Assembly: GCF_024124825.1 (NCBI RefSeq)
Contig: NZ_JAMXSS010000002.1
Coordinates: 3,100,001-3,164,000 of the forward strand
Direction of reading: 5' to 3'
From: Arthrobacter sp. H16F315
GTDB taxonomy: Bacteria > Actinomycetota > Actinomycetes > Actinomycetales > Micrococcaceae
Length of the DNA stretch: 64,000 nucleotides
A program made the position numbers and the translations under genes. This document shows positions 1-8,326 of this stretch, piece after piece. How positions within the stretch are numbered: position 1 is the first letter of the stretch; each line of letters starts with the position of its first letter. The notes below the pieces were generated by a model that was given only the letters and a program-made list of their open reading frames with translations, ran no database searches and was not told the DNA's origin.

Positions 1-78
1 GCGGAGTCCCAGTTCGAGGTGCCCCGTGTACCCCGCCCGCAAAACTGCCCGGTGAAGGTCCGGCGGTTTCTGGGGGTC

Positions 79-104
79 GACGCAACAGATGCGTGATTTT
101 CGGG
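79..104 (+). repeat. Left terminal inverted repeat of the IS30 element
   Basis: Begins GACGCAACAG at 79-88, with TTTCGGG at 98-104. It mirrors 1932-1957 on the other strand. It lies just past the stop codon of the transposase gene. Confidence 0.7.
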
Positions 105-125
105 TCGTTTCCCGGTGTTTTGAGG

Positions 126-1880
126 CTATCGCAAAGCACCGGGCGGGGCGGTGCGTTCGGCTTTGAAGCGTGCTGCCGGGGTGTCGTAGTCGAGGGTTTT
201 TCGTGGCCGTTCGTTGAGTTCGCGCATCACGTGGGAGACGTGCTCAACGCTGTGAACGGCGAGGTTGGTGCCTTTGGGGAAGTATTGGCGGGCGAGCCCG
301 TTGAAGTTCTCGTTGGCGCCGCGCTGCCAGGGGCTGGAGCGTTCGGCAAAGTAAACCGGAACCCCGGTCTTCTTTGTTAGTTCCTCGTGGCTGGCCATTT
401 CCACGCCCTGGTCCCACGTGAGTGTTCGCTTCAGGTGTGTTGGCAGCTTCGCGAACGCGCTGATGGCGGCCGCGTTGACGCTCGCAGCGGTGTGATCCAG
501 GGGCAGATTTATGATGATGCCGTACTGGGTTTTCCTTTCCCTGAGTGTCATCATCGCCGAGACTGACCCGACGCCGACGATGAGGTCCCCTTCCCAGTGG
601 CCGGCCTCCAGACGGGTTTCCACCTCTGCCGGCCGTTGACCGATCATGGTCATGTTGCGGATCCGCGAGCCTTTCCCGGTGCGGGTGCGCCAACGGGTCT
701 TGCGGATCCTACGGCCGGTGCGCAGCTTGGCGGCATACCGCTGGTGCAGGCCGTGGTCCTCGCGCAGCAGCAGTGCCCGGTAAATCGTTTCCGGGCACAA
801 CCGCATCGTCTGGTCATCGGGGTATGTCTTCTTCATCCACCCGCAGATTTCGTCCGGGGACCAGAAACGGTTGAGCTTACGTTGCACAAGGGTGCGCAGC
901 CGGGTGTTGGCAGCGAGCTTATGCACTTTCGGTCGGGCCCGTTGCAGCCGGGCGTCATGATCGGCAGTGCGGGGCAGGTAGAGGCCCTGAGCATCCCGGT
1001 GACGGTCGAGTTCCCGTTTGACCGTGGAGGCGTGACGGCCCAGTTCCGCCGCGATTCGCCGCATTGAGTGCCCCAGGCGCAGCAGGTCCGCGATCTGCAA
1101 CCGCTCCCGCGCATCCAGGTAGCGGCCCGCGGTTACGGCCGGCGCTGTGATGGGCGGGATCTGGAAGTTGCTGGCTCGACGCAGCTGCGTCCCTGTTCTT
1201 CGGTGCATACCGAGAAGTCTGCATGCTTCTGCGTTGCTCACCCCGTTGCGCATCAGCTGCCAATACTTCTCGGTCCGCGCAGCACGGTGCTGCTGCGCCT
1301 CTGAGAGCACCGCGCCGAGCATCTGGTCTGCATAGCGACCGGAGGAGAGGACTGCGGCGTGCTGCGCCGCCGTGGCCGCATTCCGCTCGTTCGATAGTCG
1401 GGATAATCGGTCGCGTTCGAAGTTCAGGCTGAGGTGGTCGGTCAGGCGCAATTGGTCTTGGCACCGCCTAACGGTCACCTTGGACTGACGTAGCTGGTCG
1501 AAACGACGGTGCATCCACCGATAGGCGGTCGAACGGCTCACACCCGCGTTTTTGGCTGCCTCACCAAGGCTTTCCCCGCGACCAAACGCCGTCCAAAAGC
1601 TGGCCTCCTCGTCAATATTCACCCGAAGGTGATGGCGGTCTTTGACCTGGCCGACGTCAGCTTCCCACGCCGCCAGCCGGGACGTGCTGAACCCGAGCTC
1701 CGCTGTCGTCTCGCTCGGAGTCTTGCCGTTGCGACGCAGGCGCAAGTATTCCTCGCGCAGCCAGCGGTAGCCGACTTCCTTATCAATGCCAGCATGTCGG
1801 GCGGACGGTTTGAGACCGTGCCCGTGCTTAATCGAAGCAAGAAACCGGATGCCTGCTGCTGACGAGGAGCTGAGATACAT
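126..1880 (-). CDS. IS30-family transposase with extended N-terminus
   Basis: DDE transposase of 584 residues catalysing transposition of the surrounding insertion sequence. The C-terminal integrase core carries the IS30 acidic triad: Asp in HWEGDLIVG (about residue 426), Asp in LTWDQG (about 490) and Glu in ANENFNG (about 524). A helix-turn-helix typical of IS30 (SMRRIAAELGRHASTVKREL) lies at about residues 270-290. Upstream of it are at least three more HTH-like stretches, for example ESLGEAAKNAGVSRSTAYRW. The protein is therefore much longer than the roughly 380-residue archetype, and the extra length is N-terminal. The start ATG lies about 77 bp inside the right terminal repeat, leaving room for a promoter. 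Confidence 0.93.
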   Translation of the reverse strand: MYLSSSSAAGIRFLASIKHGHGLKPSARHAGIDKEVGYRWLREEYLRLRRNGKTPSETTAELGFSTSRLAAWEADVGQVKDRHHLRVNIDEEASFWTAFGRGESLGEAAKNAGVSRSTAYRWMHRRFDQLRQSKVTVRRCQDQLRLTDHLSLNFERDRLSRLSNERNAATAAQHAAVLSSGRYADQMLGAVLSEAQQHRAARTEKYWQLMRNGVSNAEACRLLGMHRRTGTQLRRASNFQIPPITAPAVTAGRYLDARERLQIADLLRLGHSMRRIAAELGRHASTVKRELDRHRDAQGLYLPRTADHDARLQRARPKVHKLAANTRLRTLVQRKLNRFWSPDEICGWMKKTYPDDQTMRLCPETIYRALLLREDHGLHQRYAAKLRTGRRIRKTRWRTRTGKGSRIRNMTMIGQRPAEVETRLEAGHWEGDLIVGVGSVSAMMTLRERKTQYGIIINLPLDHTAASVNAAAISAFAKLPTHLKRTLTWDQGVEMASHEELTKKTGVPVYFAERSSPWQRGANENFNGLARQYFPKGTNLAVHSVEHVSHVMRELNERPRKTLDYDTPAARFKAERTAPPGALR

Positions 1881-1931
1881 GTCGAACCACCTTGAAAGAA
1901 GGTGTTGCTTCGATCAACAGAATCCCGCGTC

Positions 1932-1957
1932 CCCGAAACGCTACACACTGTTGCGTC
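1932..1957 (-). repeat. Right terminal inverted repeat of the IS30 element
   Basis: Reads GACGCAACAG inward on the minus strand from 1957, with TTTCGGG at the matching offset (1938 down to 1932). It is the partner of 79-104. Confidence 0.7.
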
Positions 1958-2518
1958 TCGAAACCCATAGGATACGAGGCGACTCGTCGACCCGGCGACC
2001 GGTGCGTCGGCAATGCTTTAGCTTCCGCGGGATGGTGTGGGTTCGTCCGCGGCTGTCGATTCTCGTAACTATGTCTCGAAACCATTTGATGGAATCGGCG
2101 TATCCATCGTTTAGTTACAAGACACATCGGAGCAGCCAATGACGAACCTGACCGGCTCCGCACATGTTTCGACTCGACAGAAGTCCACCGACCGAGATTC
2201 GAAGCGCTGGCCGTCCATGGGCACAAACTATTGGCCATTGACAGCTGCAGACCCGTTGCGCCGCTTGTCGGCGATTTCGGAATTTTCCGAACAACGATTG
2301 CTGGCATGACAGCCCGCTCCCTCTCGTTTTGCGCCCTATCAACCTCCTCAGCGTCTCAAAGCGCCGGCCACGGCTCCCCAGCGCACCCCATCCTTGGCTA
2401 GCACTGCATGCGCTCGTCCGGTCACGGACAGCTCCTTAGAGCCTGAATCAACAATTTTCCGTTCCTGTCCCCGACCGCAGGATGTTATTTCGGGCTCCAA
2501 GTTCGGCGTAACTACGCG
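1958..2518. other. Gene-poor stretch between the IS30 element and the cell-wall hydrolase
   Basis: About 560 bp with lower GC than its surroundings. Open frames exist on both strands, but none reads like a protein, has a convincing ribosome binding site or shows a recognisable motif. It may be 3' flanking DNA of the conjugation module cut off by the IS30 insertion. I see no tRNA, terminator hairpin or repeat array here. Confidence 0.4.
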
Positions 2519-3633
2519 TCACGTCAAAAGATCAAAATACGCCGTATCCGTATTCCACGCTATTGGATGCAAAAGCGTACCCACTGCAGGGTTCAACGCG
2601 CTGTACATCATCCCGTCCCCCGCATAAATACCAACGTGTCCCCAGTCGGCTGGCCCCTGTGCGTTCTGGACCACCAGGTCCCCTGGCTGCGGATTATCGG
2701 TCCGCTTACCGACCCTCCATTGATCCACTCGCGGCAGGTTGATCCCGGCCTGCCTGTAGATCCACTGGACGTATCCGGAACAGTCCCACGCCTTGTACGC
2801 CGTGCCACCCCACACGTAGGCGCCCCAACTCCCTCCCGCGCGAACCGCAGGATATCCTTGCGGAATTCGCTCAAATTTGCGGGCACGACCGTGTCCGTCG
2901 AGGAATTACCCGTATCGGGGCACCTGGCCGGTGACATCCCGCCGTCGAGCGCCTCAACAATAGCCGTCGCTTCGGCCTCCCACCGCACATACAGTTCGGG
3001 GAACGCCGACACCTGAACGGCTTGCGCAGCTTGGCCTTTGTTCATGGATTGCCAACCCCGGATATCCAACAATCCGGGCGGGCTGCCACGGTTGGGGCCG
3101 GCAGGTCCGCCGTAAAAGGCCCGCACGTTGTACTTGGGGTCCATCAACTGTTCAACGGTCCCCCAGCCCGCCGCGGGACGTTGTTGGGCGGTGCCGAGGG
3201 AATCGTGGTCGCTGCCGAGGCCGTCATGCGGGTACCCGAGCGAGGCTGGTACGTTCACGTTGGCGAGGACTCTGAGGCTGGATTCCTGCAGAGCCATCAT
3301 GATTGCGATGATCTGGCCATCTTGGGGAACCCCTAATTGCTGGCCGATGGAAACGTAGTCCCCCGCGACGGCCATTTGCCTGGCCGTCACACTGACCGGG
3401 GCCCGGCTGCTTGCGCGGATGCTCAGGGCGCCGGATTCGCTGGAGCCGGCGAGGCCAGTAGCGCCACTCTGCGCGCAGACGGACGGGGTCTCGGCTGCGC
3501 TCGCTCCGAGCACCGCCACGGCTGCGCTAAACGCAAGGGAACCCACCAAGATCAAGATTGAGGCCGCGGCCAGCGAAACACGCATCAGAGCCCGGCGCTT
3601 GACCAGCCCAGCAAACACCACGGCGGCCGGCAT
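2519..3633 (-). CDS. Two-domain peptidoglycan hydrolase (lysozyme-like + NlpC/P60), frame interrupted
   Basis: Probable secreted cell-wall hydrolase of a conjugation apparatus, analogous to VirB1 or CwlT-type proteins. The N-terminus has a membrane/signal segment (MRVSLAAASILILVGS onward). A lysozyme-like region at about residues 85-210 contains ALQESSLR, DSLGTAQQRP and GWGTVEQLMDP. The C-terminal NlpC/P60 domain has its catalytic Cys in DCSGYVQW and His in WGHVGIYAG. The NlpC part lies in a different frame: restoring one base in the C4 run at 2823-2826 joins the halves as GVGGAYVWGGT and gives about 371 residues. The start ATG overlaps the stop of the upstream gene (TGATG), so the two are translationally coupled. 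The frame break could be a sequencing error or genuine inactivation. Confidence 0.8.
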
Positions 3634-4358
3634 CAATAGACGATCCTGCTCGGTGCGGCGTAAAAGCCGACCATGACGCAATGATCCGTCGGGGCCGTCA
3701 CAGCCGGCGGACAGTTCACCATGACGCTGACAGATGCCGTGTAGGTGTTGCGGGCAGAAATTGATTGATCCTGCACGTTGACGGAGACTGTGCACACATG
3801 CAGGCCCTCCCAAGGCGCTGGCCGCTCCCGGACCTTGGCCAGCTCGCTGTCGCAGTGCAGGGATTCAACCGCGGCCGACCGGTGCGCCTGTTGATCAGCC
3901 AAAGTCGTGTAGCTTCCCGCGTTGACCCCGGTCGCTTCGAACTCCTGCACCAGGACGGCCAAGGGATTGGAGCCGTCCGGCAGCACGTCCCACCAGTCAC
4001 GGAGCCGTGAGTAAACCTCTGAGTAGGAAGACGTTCGCGTGTCCCAGGTGTAGATCGCCGTCGCCGCCGCAGCGGCGAGCTTGCGGAAGTCAGCAGTGCG
4101 GGGTGCGTCCTCCGCACCGCCAATCACCACGTCAGGAGCCACCGTCGGAGTTGGTTCGAGCGTCCTCGGAGAAGCGTCCGCTGGGCTCTGAGGGATGTCC
4201 ACCGTCGGCGGCGGTGCAACCGGAGCCTCTGCGGGCGAGGGCGACGACCAGGTGAGAGCGATGAGCGCCGCGACCACACTCAAGAGCGCGATTGATGCGA
4301 TCCACCATCGCCGCCGGCTGATTGGGCCAGGCGAAGAGATTCTCCGCAATACGGACAT
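3633..4358 (-). CDS. Membrane-anchored conjugation protein, VirB8/TcpC-like
   Basis: Protein of 241 residues from the ATG at 4358, chosen because GAGAGGAGG sits just upstream; a longer frame reaches 4406 without such a site. A short basic cytoplasmic tail precedes one transmembrane helix (about residues 18-37). A Pro/Thr-rich linker and a C-terminal extracytoplasmic domain follow, opening with a KLAAAAATAIYTWDTR-type stretch. That layout resembles the NTF2-like VirB8/TcpC proteins of actinobacterial conjugative elements. It overlaps the start of the NlpC/P60 hydrolase by one base, which supports a joint role in the transfer channel crossing the wall. The family assignment rests on architecture and a short motif, not an alignment. 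Confidence 0.55.
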   Translation of the reverse strand: MSVLRRISSPGPISRRRWWIASIALLSVVAALIALTWSSPSPAEAPVAPPPTVDIPQSPADASPRTLEPTPTVAPDVVIGGAEDAPRTADFRKLAAAAATAIYTWDTRTSSYSEVYSRLRDWWDVLPDGSNPLAVLVQEFEATGVNAGSYTTLADQQAHRSAAVESLHCDSELAKVRERPAPWEGLHVCTVSVNVQDQSISARNTYTASVSVMVNCPPAVTAPTDHCVMVGFYAAPSRIVY

Positions 4359-4409
4359 TTGGGCCTCCTCTCGCCTGTACATGGCGGGAAGACGGGCCCA
4401 CAACATGAC

Positions 4410-5324
4410 TCAGAAGGCAGTCGGCGTCCCGGCCTGAAGAATCCTCCAGGCCGTTTGATAGAGACGGCGAGCTAAGCCAATCTGCACAGCCAGATAGCGC
4501 TCGGTGACGCCCAACTGGGCCGCCAACGCTTCCAGAGCCCTCTTCCGTTCGGGTCCTCGTAGTCCGGGGCGAACGATACTTTCAGCTGTTCTGCGGAGTA
4601 CCGGTGTGGGCAGGCACTCTGCTGCGCGCTGGCATACGTCGCCGATATTGCTAATGGCCGCCTGCTCAACGTCCAGGGCATTTTGAACGGTTTTCGCCGT
4701 CTTACGAACCACGGTCACCGCGTGCCAGCGCCGGCGGTCCTGTGGCGACGGCGGACCGTAATGTCGTGGCCCGGTGAGACTGTCCACGGCAAGATCCCAA
4801 ACTCCTGCCGGCACGCTGGCCCGGGTCAGCTCAATGATCATTCGTGCCCATTGTTGGTCAATAATCTGCTCGGCACTTTGACCTCCACCCCGGTCCATGC
4901 CCAGCACCGCCAGAGGAACAAACGCCGTCGGCCCGTCGGCATTCCCTGGTTCCACAGTCAGCGGAAGCGTCTGATGGCTCAGCTCCCGGCGGACGTATGC
5001 GGCGCACACGTTCGCGCAGACGCCTTGAACCCACGCACCGAAGGGAATACCGGGGAGCTGGCGGTAATGCCCCCGGGTCACCGCATCCCACACCGCGACC
5101 CGGATGTCCTGCATAACGTCGTCCACGTCGCAGGCCCGGCCGATCCGCGAGAGATGCGAAACCACGTACCGCTGTACACCGTCGACGGCGATCATGATTT
5201 GATCTACCGGGACTGCAACCGCGGCGGGCTCCGGCGCACCGCGCAGGGAGATGTCGATACTTCCTACATTTGGATGATCTTGTGGGGCCTGATTCAACCT
5301 GGCTTCGACTCGCATGGTCTTCAC
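4410..5324 (-). CDS. Sigma-70-family-like (ECF-type) regulator of the mobile element
   Basis: Protein of 304 residues starting at a GTG; an in-frame ATG lies three codons later. Residues about 45-115 look like sigma region 2, with CDVDDVMQDIRVAVWDAV followed by GIPFGAWVQGVCANVCAAYVRRE. Near the C-terminus (about 265-295) LAAQLGVTERYLAVQIGLAR looks like a region-4 helix-turn-helix. The middle is longer than in a standard ECF sigma factor. It ends about 50 bp upstream of the VirB8-like gene on the same strand, so it may direct transcription of that module. No anti-sigma gene is evident nearby. It could instead be a sigma-like regulator without promoter-melting ability. Confidence 0.6.
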   Translation of the reverse strand: MKTMRVEARLNQAPQDHPNVGSIDISLRGAPEPAAVAVPVDQIMIAVDGVQRYVVSHLSRIGRACDVDDVMQDIRVAVWDAVTRGHYRQLPGIPFGAWVQGVCANVCAAYVRRELSHQTLPLTVEPGNADGPTAFVPLAVLGMDRGGGQSAEQIIDQQWARMIIELTRASVPAGVWDLAVDSLTGPRHYGPPSPQDRRRWHAVTVVRKTAKTVQNALDVEQAAISNIGDVCQRAAECLPTPVLRRTAESIVRPGLRGPERKRALEALAAQLGVTERYLAVQIGLARRLYQTAWRILQAGTPTAF

Positions 5325-5506
5325 CGCTTCGACTAAACGATTCCAATAAGTCCGGCACCGGCACGACCGACGCCCTAAGAGTGGCAGCGAAAGCCAATGC
5401 CGACCACTACGACAGGAAAGCTATACAAACTATTTTCAAAGATAATTAAAGTATCGTCAAGACTGCGGGTCTTACTTTTCGGGCGTCGTTCGGTGAGAAT
5501 GGTTCC

Positions 5507-5830
5507 ATGCCCAGGATCACGCAGCCTCACGACGAAGCCTGGTCGAACGACGTCGAGGCCGCTGTCGCGACATTTGGCAACAGATCACGGAATGAGATCC
5601 TCCGCTACCTTTCCGCGCACGGTCCGGCGACCCGCGGTGACATCGTGGCAGCAGTGAGCGCCGGTGAGCCGAGCGTAGCTAAGCACCTGCTTGCACTTGA
5701 GGAGACCGGTGCCATCGCGGTGGACCTTGAGCCGGGCCGACGCCATGGCCGCTCTCCGCGCTATTCAGCCAACCCCGCTCGGATCAAGGAGTTGCTGGCG
5801 GCTCATCTTCAGTATCTTCTGGAGGATTAG
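5507..5830 (+). CDS. Small winged-helix (ArsR-like) DNA-binding protein
   Basis: 107-residue protein. The winged-helix core spans about residues 25-90: NRSRNEILRYLSAHGPATRGDIVAAV, then SVAKHLLALEETGAIAVDLE, then a basic wing GRRHGRSPRYS. No metal-binding Cys motif is seen, so it is probably not a metal sensor. It is divergent from the sigma-like gene across an AT-rich spacer (about 5405-5475). Its last 47 bp overlap the 3' end of the convergent EspR-like gene. A similar but shorter protein is encoded at 6510, suggesting a pair of related regulators in the element. Confidence 0.75.
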   Translation: MPRITQPHDEAWSNDVEAAVATFGNRSRNEILRYLSAHGPATRGDIVAAVSAGEPSVAKHLLALEETGAIAVDLEPGRRHGRSPRYSANPARIKELLAAHLQYLLED

Positions 5831-6281
5831 CTGCTGCCTCTTCCGCTCCAGGATGGCGATCAATGTCCTTGTTGAGGTACTCAGAGATGGCCCTCAGCGT
5901 CTCCGGAGAAACGTCACCCAGCGTCCGCGCCGCGAAGGTCTTCACCCTGGCCGCACGAAGCGACTTCACAAACTCGAGTTGCGAATCGATCCGCTCGGGC
6001 AAGTCGGCGCTGTCGCCGATCAGGTACGAGGGGTCAACGTTGAAGATGTTGCACAGCTCGGCCAATAGCGCCGGATCGCTGACCAGACGACCAGTCCCCT
6101 CTTTCATGTAGAACCAGCGCGCGCGGGACAACTTGATGCCCCTGGCCTCGAGTTCGGCCTGGACCTCGCGGAACGTTACGGGCTTCCCACGTTCGGCAAC
6201 CACGACGTCGAGCAACAGATTCAGACGACGAGCCAGCTGGGCCTGGGGAGACAACATGTCATCGCGACCTGCCTCGTCCAT
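5784..6281 (-). CDS. EspR-like helix-turn-helix regulator
   Basis: 165-residue cytoplasmic DNA-binding protein. An XRE/EspR-type HTH lies at about residues 35-90 (TFREVQAELEARGIKLSRAR, then LLAELCNIFNVDPSYLIG). A helical dimerisation-like segment follows (about 95-135) and a disordered acidic, Pro-rich tail ends the protein. The order of HTH, short linker and C-terminal helices resembles mycobacterial EspR, a nucleoid-associated regulator of a secretion system. Here it sits in the control region of a mobile element. It is divergent from the winged-helix gene at 6510, and an 18-bp palindrome lies in the shared intergenic region. Confidence 0.65.
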   Translation of the reverse strand: MDEAGRDDMLSPQAQLARRLNLLLDVVVAERGKPVTFREVQAELEARGIKLSRARWFYMKEGTGRLVSDPALLAELCNIFNVDPSYLIGDSADLPERIDSQLEFVKSLRAARVKTFAARTLGDVSPETLRAISEYLNKDIDRHPGAEEAAANPPEDTEDEPPATP

Positions 6282-6458
6282 CCGCGCTGCCCACCCCTCG
6301 ATCTGATGCGGGGCCGAGAGCCCGGTCAGGCGCTACGACCCCCTTTGGCCCAGTATTGCCCGAGTTGTCCGGCGCGGCAATCAACCGCGTCAACCAGTTG
6401 AGGATTCAATGACGCACTCTGGTCTATCCAACATGATCTCAACCGGAGTAACCTGCTT

Positions 6459-6476
6459 CTGTAGACCCGTCTACAG
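6459..6476. promoter_or_regulatory. Palindromic operator candidate between divergent regulator genes
   Basis: Perfect inverted repeat CTGTAGAC-CC-GTCTACAG with 8-bp arms. It lies in the 228-bp spacer between the EspR-like gene (minus, start 6281) and the winged-helix gene (plus, start 6510), about 35 bp before the latter. It has the size and symmetry of a dimer-bound HTH operator. Which protein binds it cannot be told from sequence. Confidence 0.5.
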
Positions 6477-6509
6477 CAGCCCTTCATCATTCCCCTGGTT
6501 GTGGTCCCC

Positions 6510-6764
6510 ATGTCGAGCATTTTGATGAACCGAACACGAAGCCGAATTATCCGATTCCTACTCAGGAACGGGCCCTCAAGCTGTGGCCAGATAGGCAGCG
6601 AACTTGGCGTCTCGCCCTCGGCCATCCGAAGGCAACTCGACTTGCTCACCGATGCCGGGCTGGTGCAGCGCTCTGCTACTCAGTTCAGTGCCTCCGCCGA
6701 GCAGGTGCAGCTCAATGCTGCGTCCCTCGAAGCGAGTTTCCAGGTCACCGTCATGCCGCCGTGA
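6510..6764 (+). CDS. Small winged-helix DNA-binding protein
   Basis: 84-residue protein from the ATG at 6510; a GTG nine bases earlier is possible. A compact winged helix spans residues 5-55: RTRSRIIRFLLRNGPSSCGQ, then GVSPSAIRRQLDLLTDAGLV. It resembles the 107-residue protein at 5507 in fold and size, with little outside the DNA-binding core. It is followed 78 bp later by the excisionase-like gene on the same strand, which points to control of excision or transfer. Confidence 0.65.
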   Translation: MSSILMNRTRSRIIRFLLRNGPSSCGQIGSELGVSPSAIRRQLDLLTDAGLVQRSATQFSASAEQVQLNAASLEASFQVTVMPP

Positions 6765-6842
6765 TTCCCGGCTCACATGAACGGGGACAGGACTCGCGCA
6801 AGCCGTCCTCGCGACATAACGACGAAGAGATCGGACAGGGGC

Positions 6843-7088
6843 ATGAAACTTGAATTCTTCGAACCATCCGAGGCTGCCACCGTCCTCAAGTGTTCAGAGG
6901 CCTGGCTTAGGGACGGGGCTGCCAAGGGTGAGTTCCCGCACGCCGTCTGGGGCAAAGGGAAGATTGTCTTCACGTCGGTCCACCTCAGGGAGATTGCTGA
7001 GCTACGCGAAGTCCGAACCACTAGTCCTGCGCCACAGTCCGTTCGCATGATCGGGACGCGGGCACAAGCTCGCCAGAAGTTCTCATAG
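6843..7088 (+). CDS. Excisionase-like small DNA-binding protein
   Basis: 81 residues from the ATG at 6843, preceded by an ACAGGGG purine stretch. It opens MKLEFFEPSEAATVLKCSEA and continues WLRDGAAKGEFPHAVWGKGKIVF, the pattern of a MerR/Xis-type winged HTH (a helix binding DNA, then a wing presenting basic residues). Its stop lies 20 bp from the stop of the convergent integrase gene. Small Xis proteins next to tyrosine integrases set the direction of recombination, and that is the inferred role. Confidence 0.7.
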   Translation: MKLEFFEPSEAATVLKCSEAWLRDGAAKGEFPHAVWGKGKIVFTSVHLREIAELREVRTTSPAPQSVRMIGTRAQARQKFS

Positions 7089-7108
7089 GTAAACCATCCA
7101 CCCAGACG

Positions 7109-8239
7109 CTATCCACGCCACACAACGGCGGAACGCTCGACGGCGTCGGCGGCATCCTGGAGCGCCTGCGGCATCAGGTGGCCATAGACCTGTTCAGTCG
7201 TTCGCGTAGATGCGTGCCCGAGTCGCCTGGAGATCGTGAAAAGCGATACACCGTCTTGGATCAGCCAGGACGCATGGGTATGGCGCAGATCGTGGATCCG
7301 GGGTGACTTTTTCAGGCCGGCCGCCTGGGCAGCCTTCACGGCGGGCGTCCAGTAGTGATGCCAGTACAGCTTGTGAACAATTCGCTCGCCCTTGGGAGTG
7401 GTGAACAGGAGTTCTGAGCCAGGGCGGCTGGCCACCAGTGGAATCAAAACGTCCACCAAGTGAGGATTCAGCGAAACCGTCCTCTTGCCGGCACCGGTCT
7501 TGGTCGCTCCGACGTAATACTCGGAATCAGTACCGCGTTTCCATGCCTTGTTGATCCGCATTGTCGCCGGCTTTGACATCAGGTCCACGTCCGCAACAGT
7601 CACCGCAGTCGCTTCGCCAAAACGGGTACCGGTCATAACAAGGAACTCCGTAAACGCCTTGTAGCGCACACCCATGCATTCCAGGATCAGCCCGAACTCA
7701 GCGTGCGTCAGGAACCTGACCTCATCCTCTGCCTTTTCGCCAGACGGCAACTGGACGCCCCGGCACGGATTATCTTTCCGGTAGCCGAGCCGGACGGCCG
7801 TCTCCATCGCCGAGAAGATCAGGCCATGGTTGTTCTTGATGGTTTTCGCAGACCGGCCTTTGGTCTGCATCGTCTTCATCCAGTAGGTCAAATGCCGGTA
7901 GTCGAGCTTGTCCACGGGGATATGGCCGATGACGTCGGCGATGTGCAGCTTCAGCATGGTCTGATACGTGTGCACTGTGCCAACTGAAGGCCGGACCAGA
8001 AGGTCGATGTGCTCTTGGATCACGGCAGCGACGGTGGGCGCTTTGGTCTGGTTCGCAAGCATCGCATGCTGGGCGATTTCGAAAGATTGGTTGTTGGCGT
8101 CAAGAAGGCGCTTCAGGGTGATCGCTTCGGATTCCGTTGGAAGCGTGATGCCTTGTTCCTGGCGGTTGGCCGGGTCCCGCCAACACACCATGAACGACGT
8201 CGTACCGTCCTTTTTCGTGCGCTTACGAATGCTGGCCAT
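7109..8239 (-). CDS. int: Tyrosine-type site-specific integrase
   Basis: 376-residue phage-type integrase from the ATG at 8239. An upstream extension would run into the tRNA gene and is rejected. The N-terminal arm-binding segment begins MASIRKRTKKDGTTSFMVCW. A core-binding SAM-like domain lies at about residues 70-160. The catalytic domain carries Arg in TGTRFGEAT, His-x-x-Arg in HDLRHTHAS, His in RRLGHAS and the nucleophile Tyr in TTEQVYGHL. The gene ends near an excisionase-like gene and starts 88 bp from the 3' end of tRNA-Leu, the standard arrangement for integration into a tRNA 3' end. It would recombine attP with that tRNA to insert or excise the element on its left. Confidence 0.95.
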   Translation of the reverse strand: MASIRKRTKKDGTTSFMVCWRDPANRQEQGITLPTESEAITLKRLLDANNQSFEIAQHAMLANQTKAPTVAAVIQEHIDLLVRPSVGTVHTYQTMLKLHIADVIGHIPVDKLDYRHLTYWMKTMQTKGRSAKTIKNNHGLIFSAMETAVRLGYRKDNPCRGVQLPSGEKAEDEVRFLTHAEFGLILECMGVRYKAFTEFLVMTGTRFGEATAVTVADVDLMSKPATMRINKAWKRGTDSEYYVGATKTGAGKRTVSLNPHLVDVLIPLVASRPGSELLFTTPKGERIVHKLYWHHYWTPAVKAAQAAGLKKSPRIHDLRHTHASWLIQDGVSLFTISRRLGHASTRTTEQVYGHLMPQALQDAADAVERSAVVWRG

Positions 8240-8326
8240 AGGAAAAATGCTACGCCGCTGTCCACACTTTAAGAACTTTTGTCCACACTCAGAGCCCCAA
8301 AAAGCCTCTGACATGCGGAAAAACTG

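Larger units (their letters stand above)
79..1957 (-). mobile_element. IS30-family insertion sequence, apparently complete
   Basis: A single long transposase gene is bracketed by imperfect terminal inverted repeats. Both ends begin GACGCAACAG when read inward and share a second block TTTCGGG at the same offset, giving about 18 matches over 26 bp. The dinucleotide TC lies immediately outside each end (77-78 and 1958-1959), which fits the very short target duplications of IS30 elements but could be chance. The size is about 1.88 kb. It lies at the left edge of a tRNA-Leu-associated element, next to cell-wall genes of a conjugation module. Confidence 0.85.

Noticed and set aside
1..78. Possible distal att site at the left edge
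   Set aside because: No stretch matches the 3' end of tRNA-Leu; the edge shows only sequence flanking the IS30 element.
1828..2307. Minus-strand frame spanning the right end of the IS30 element
   Set aside because: It crosses the terminal repeat, has no protein-like pattern and overlaps the transposase start.
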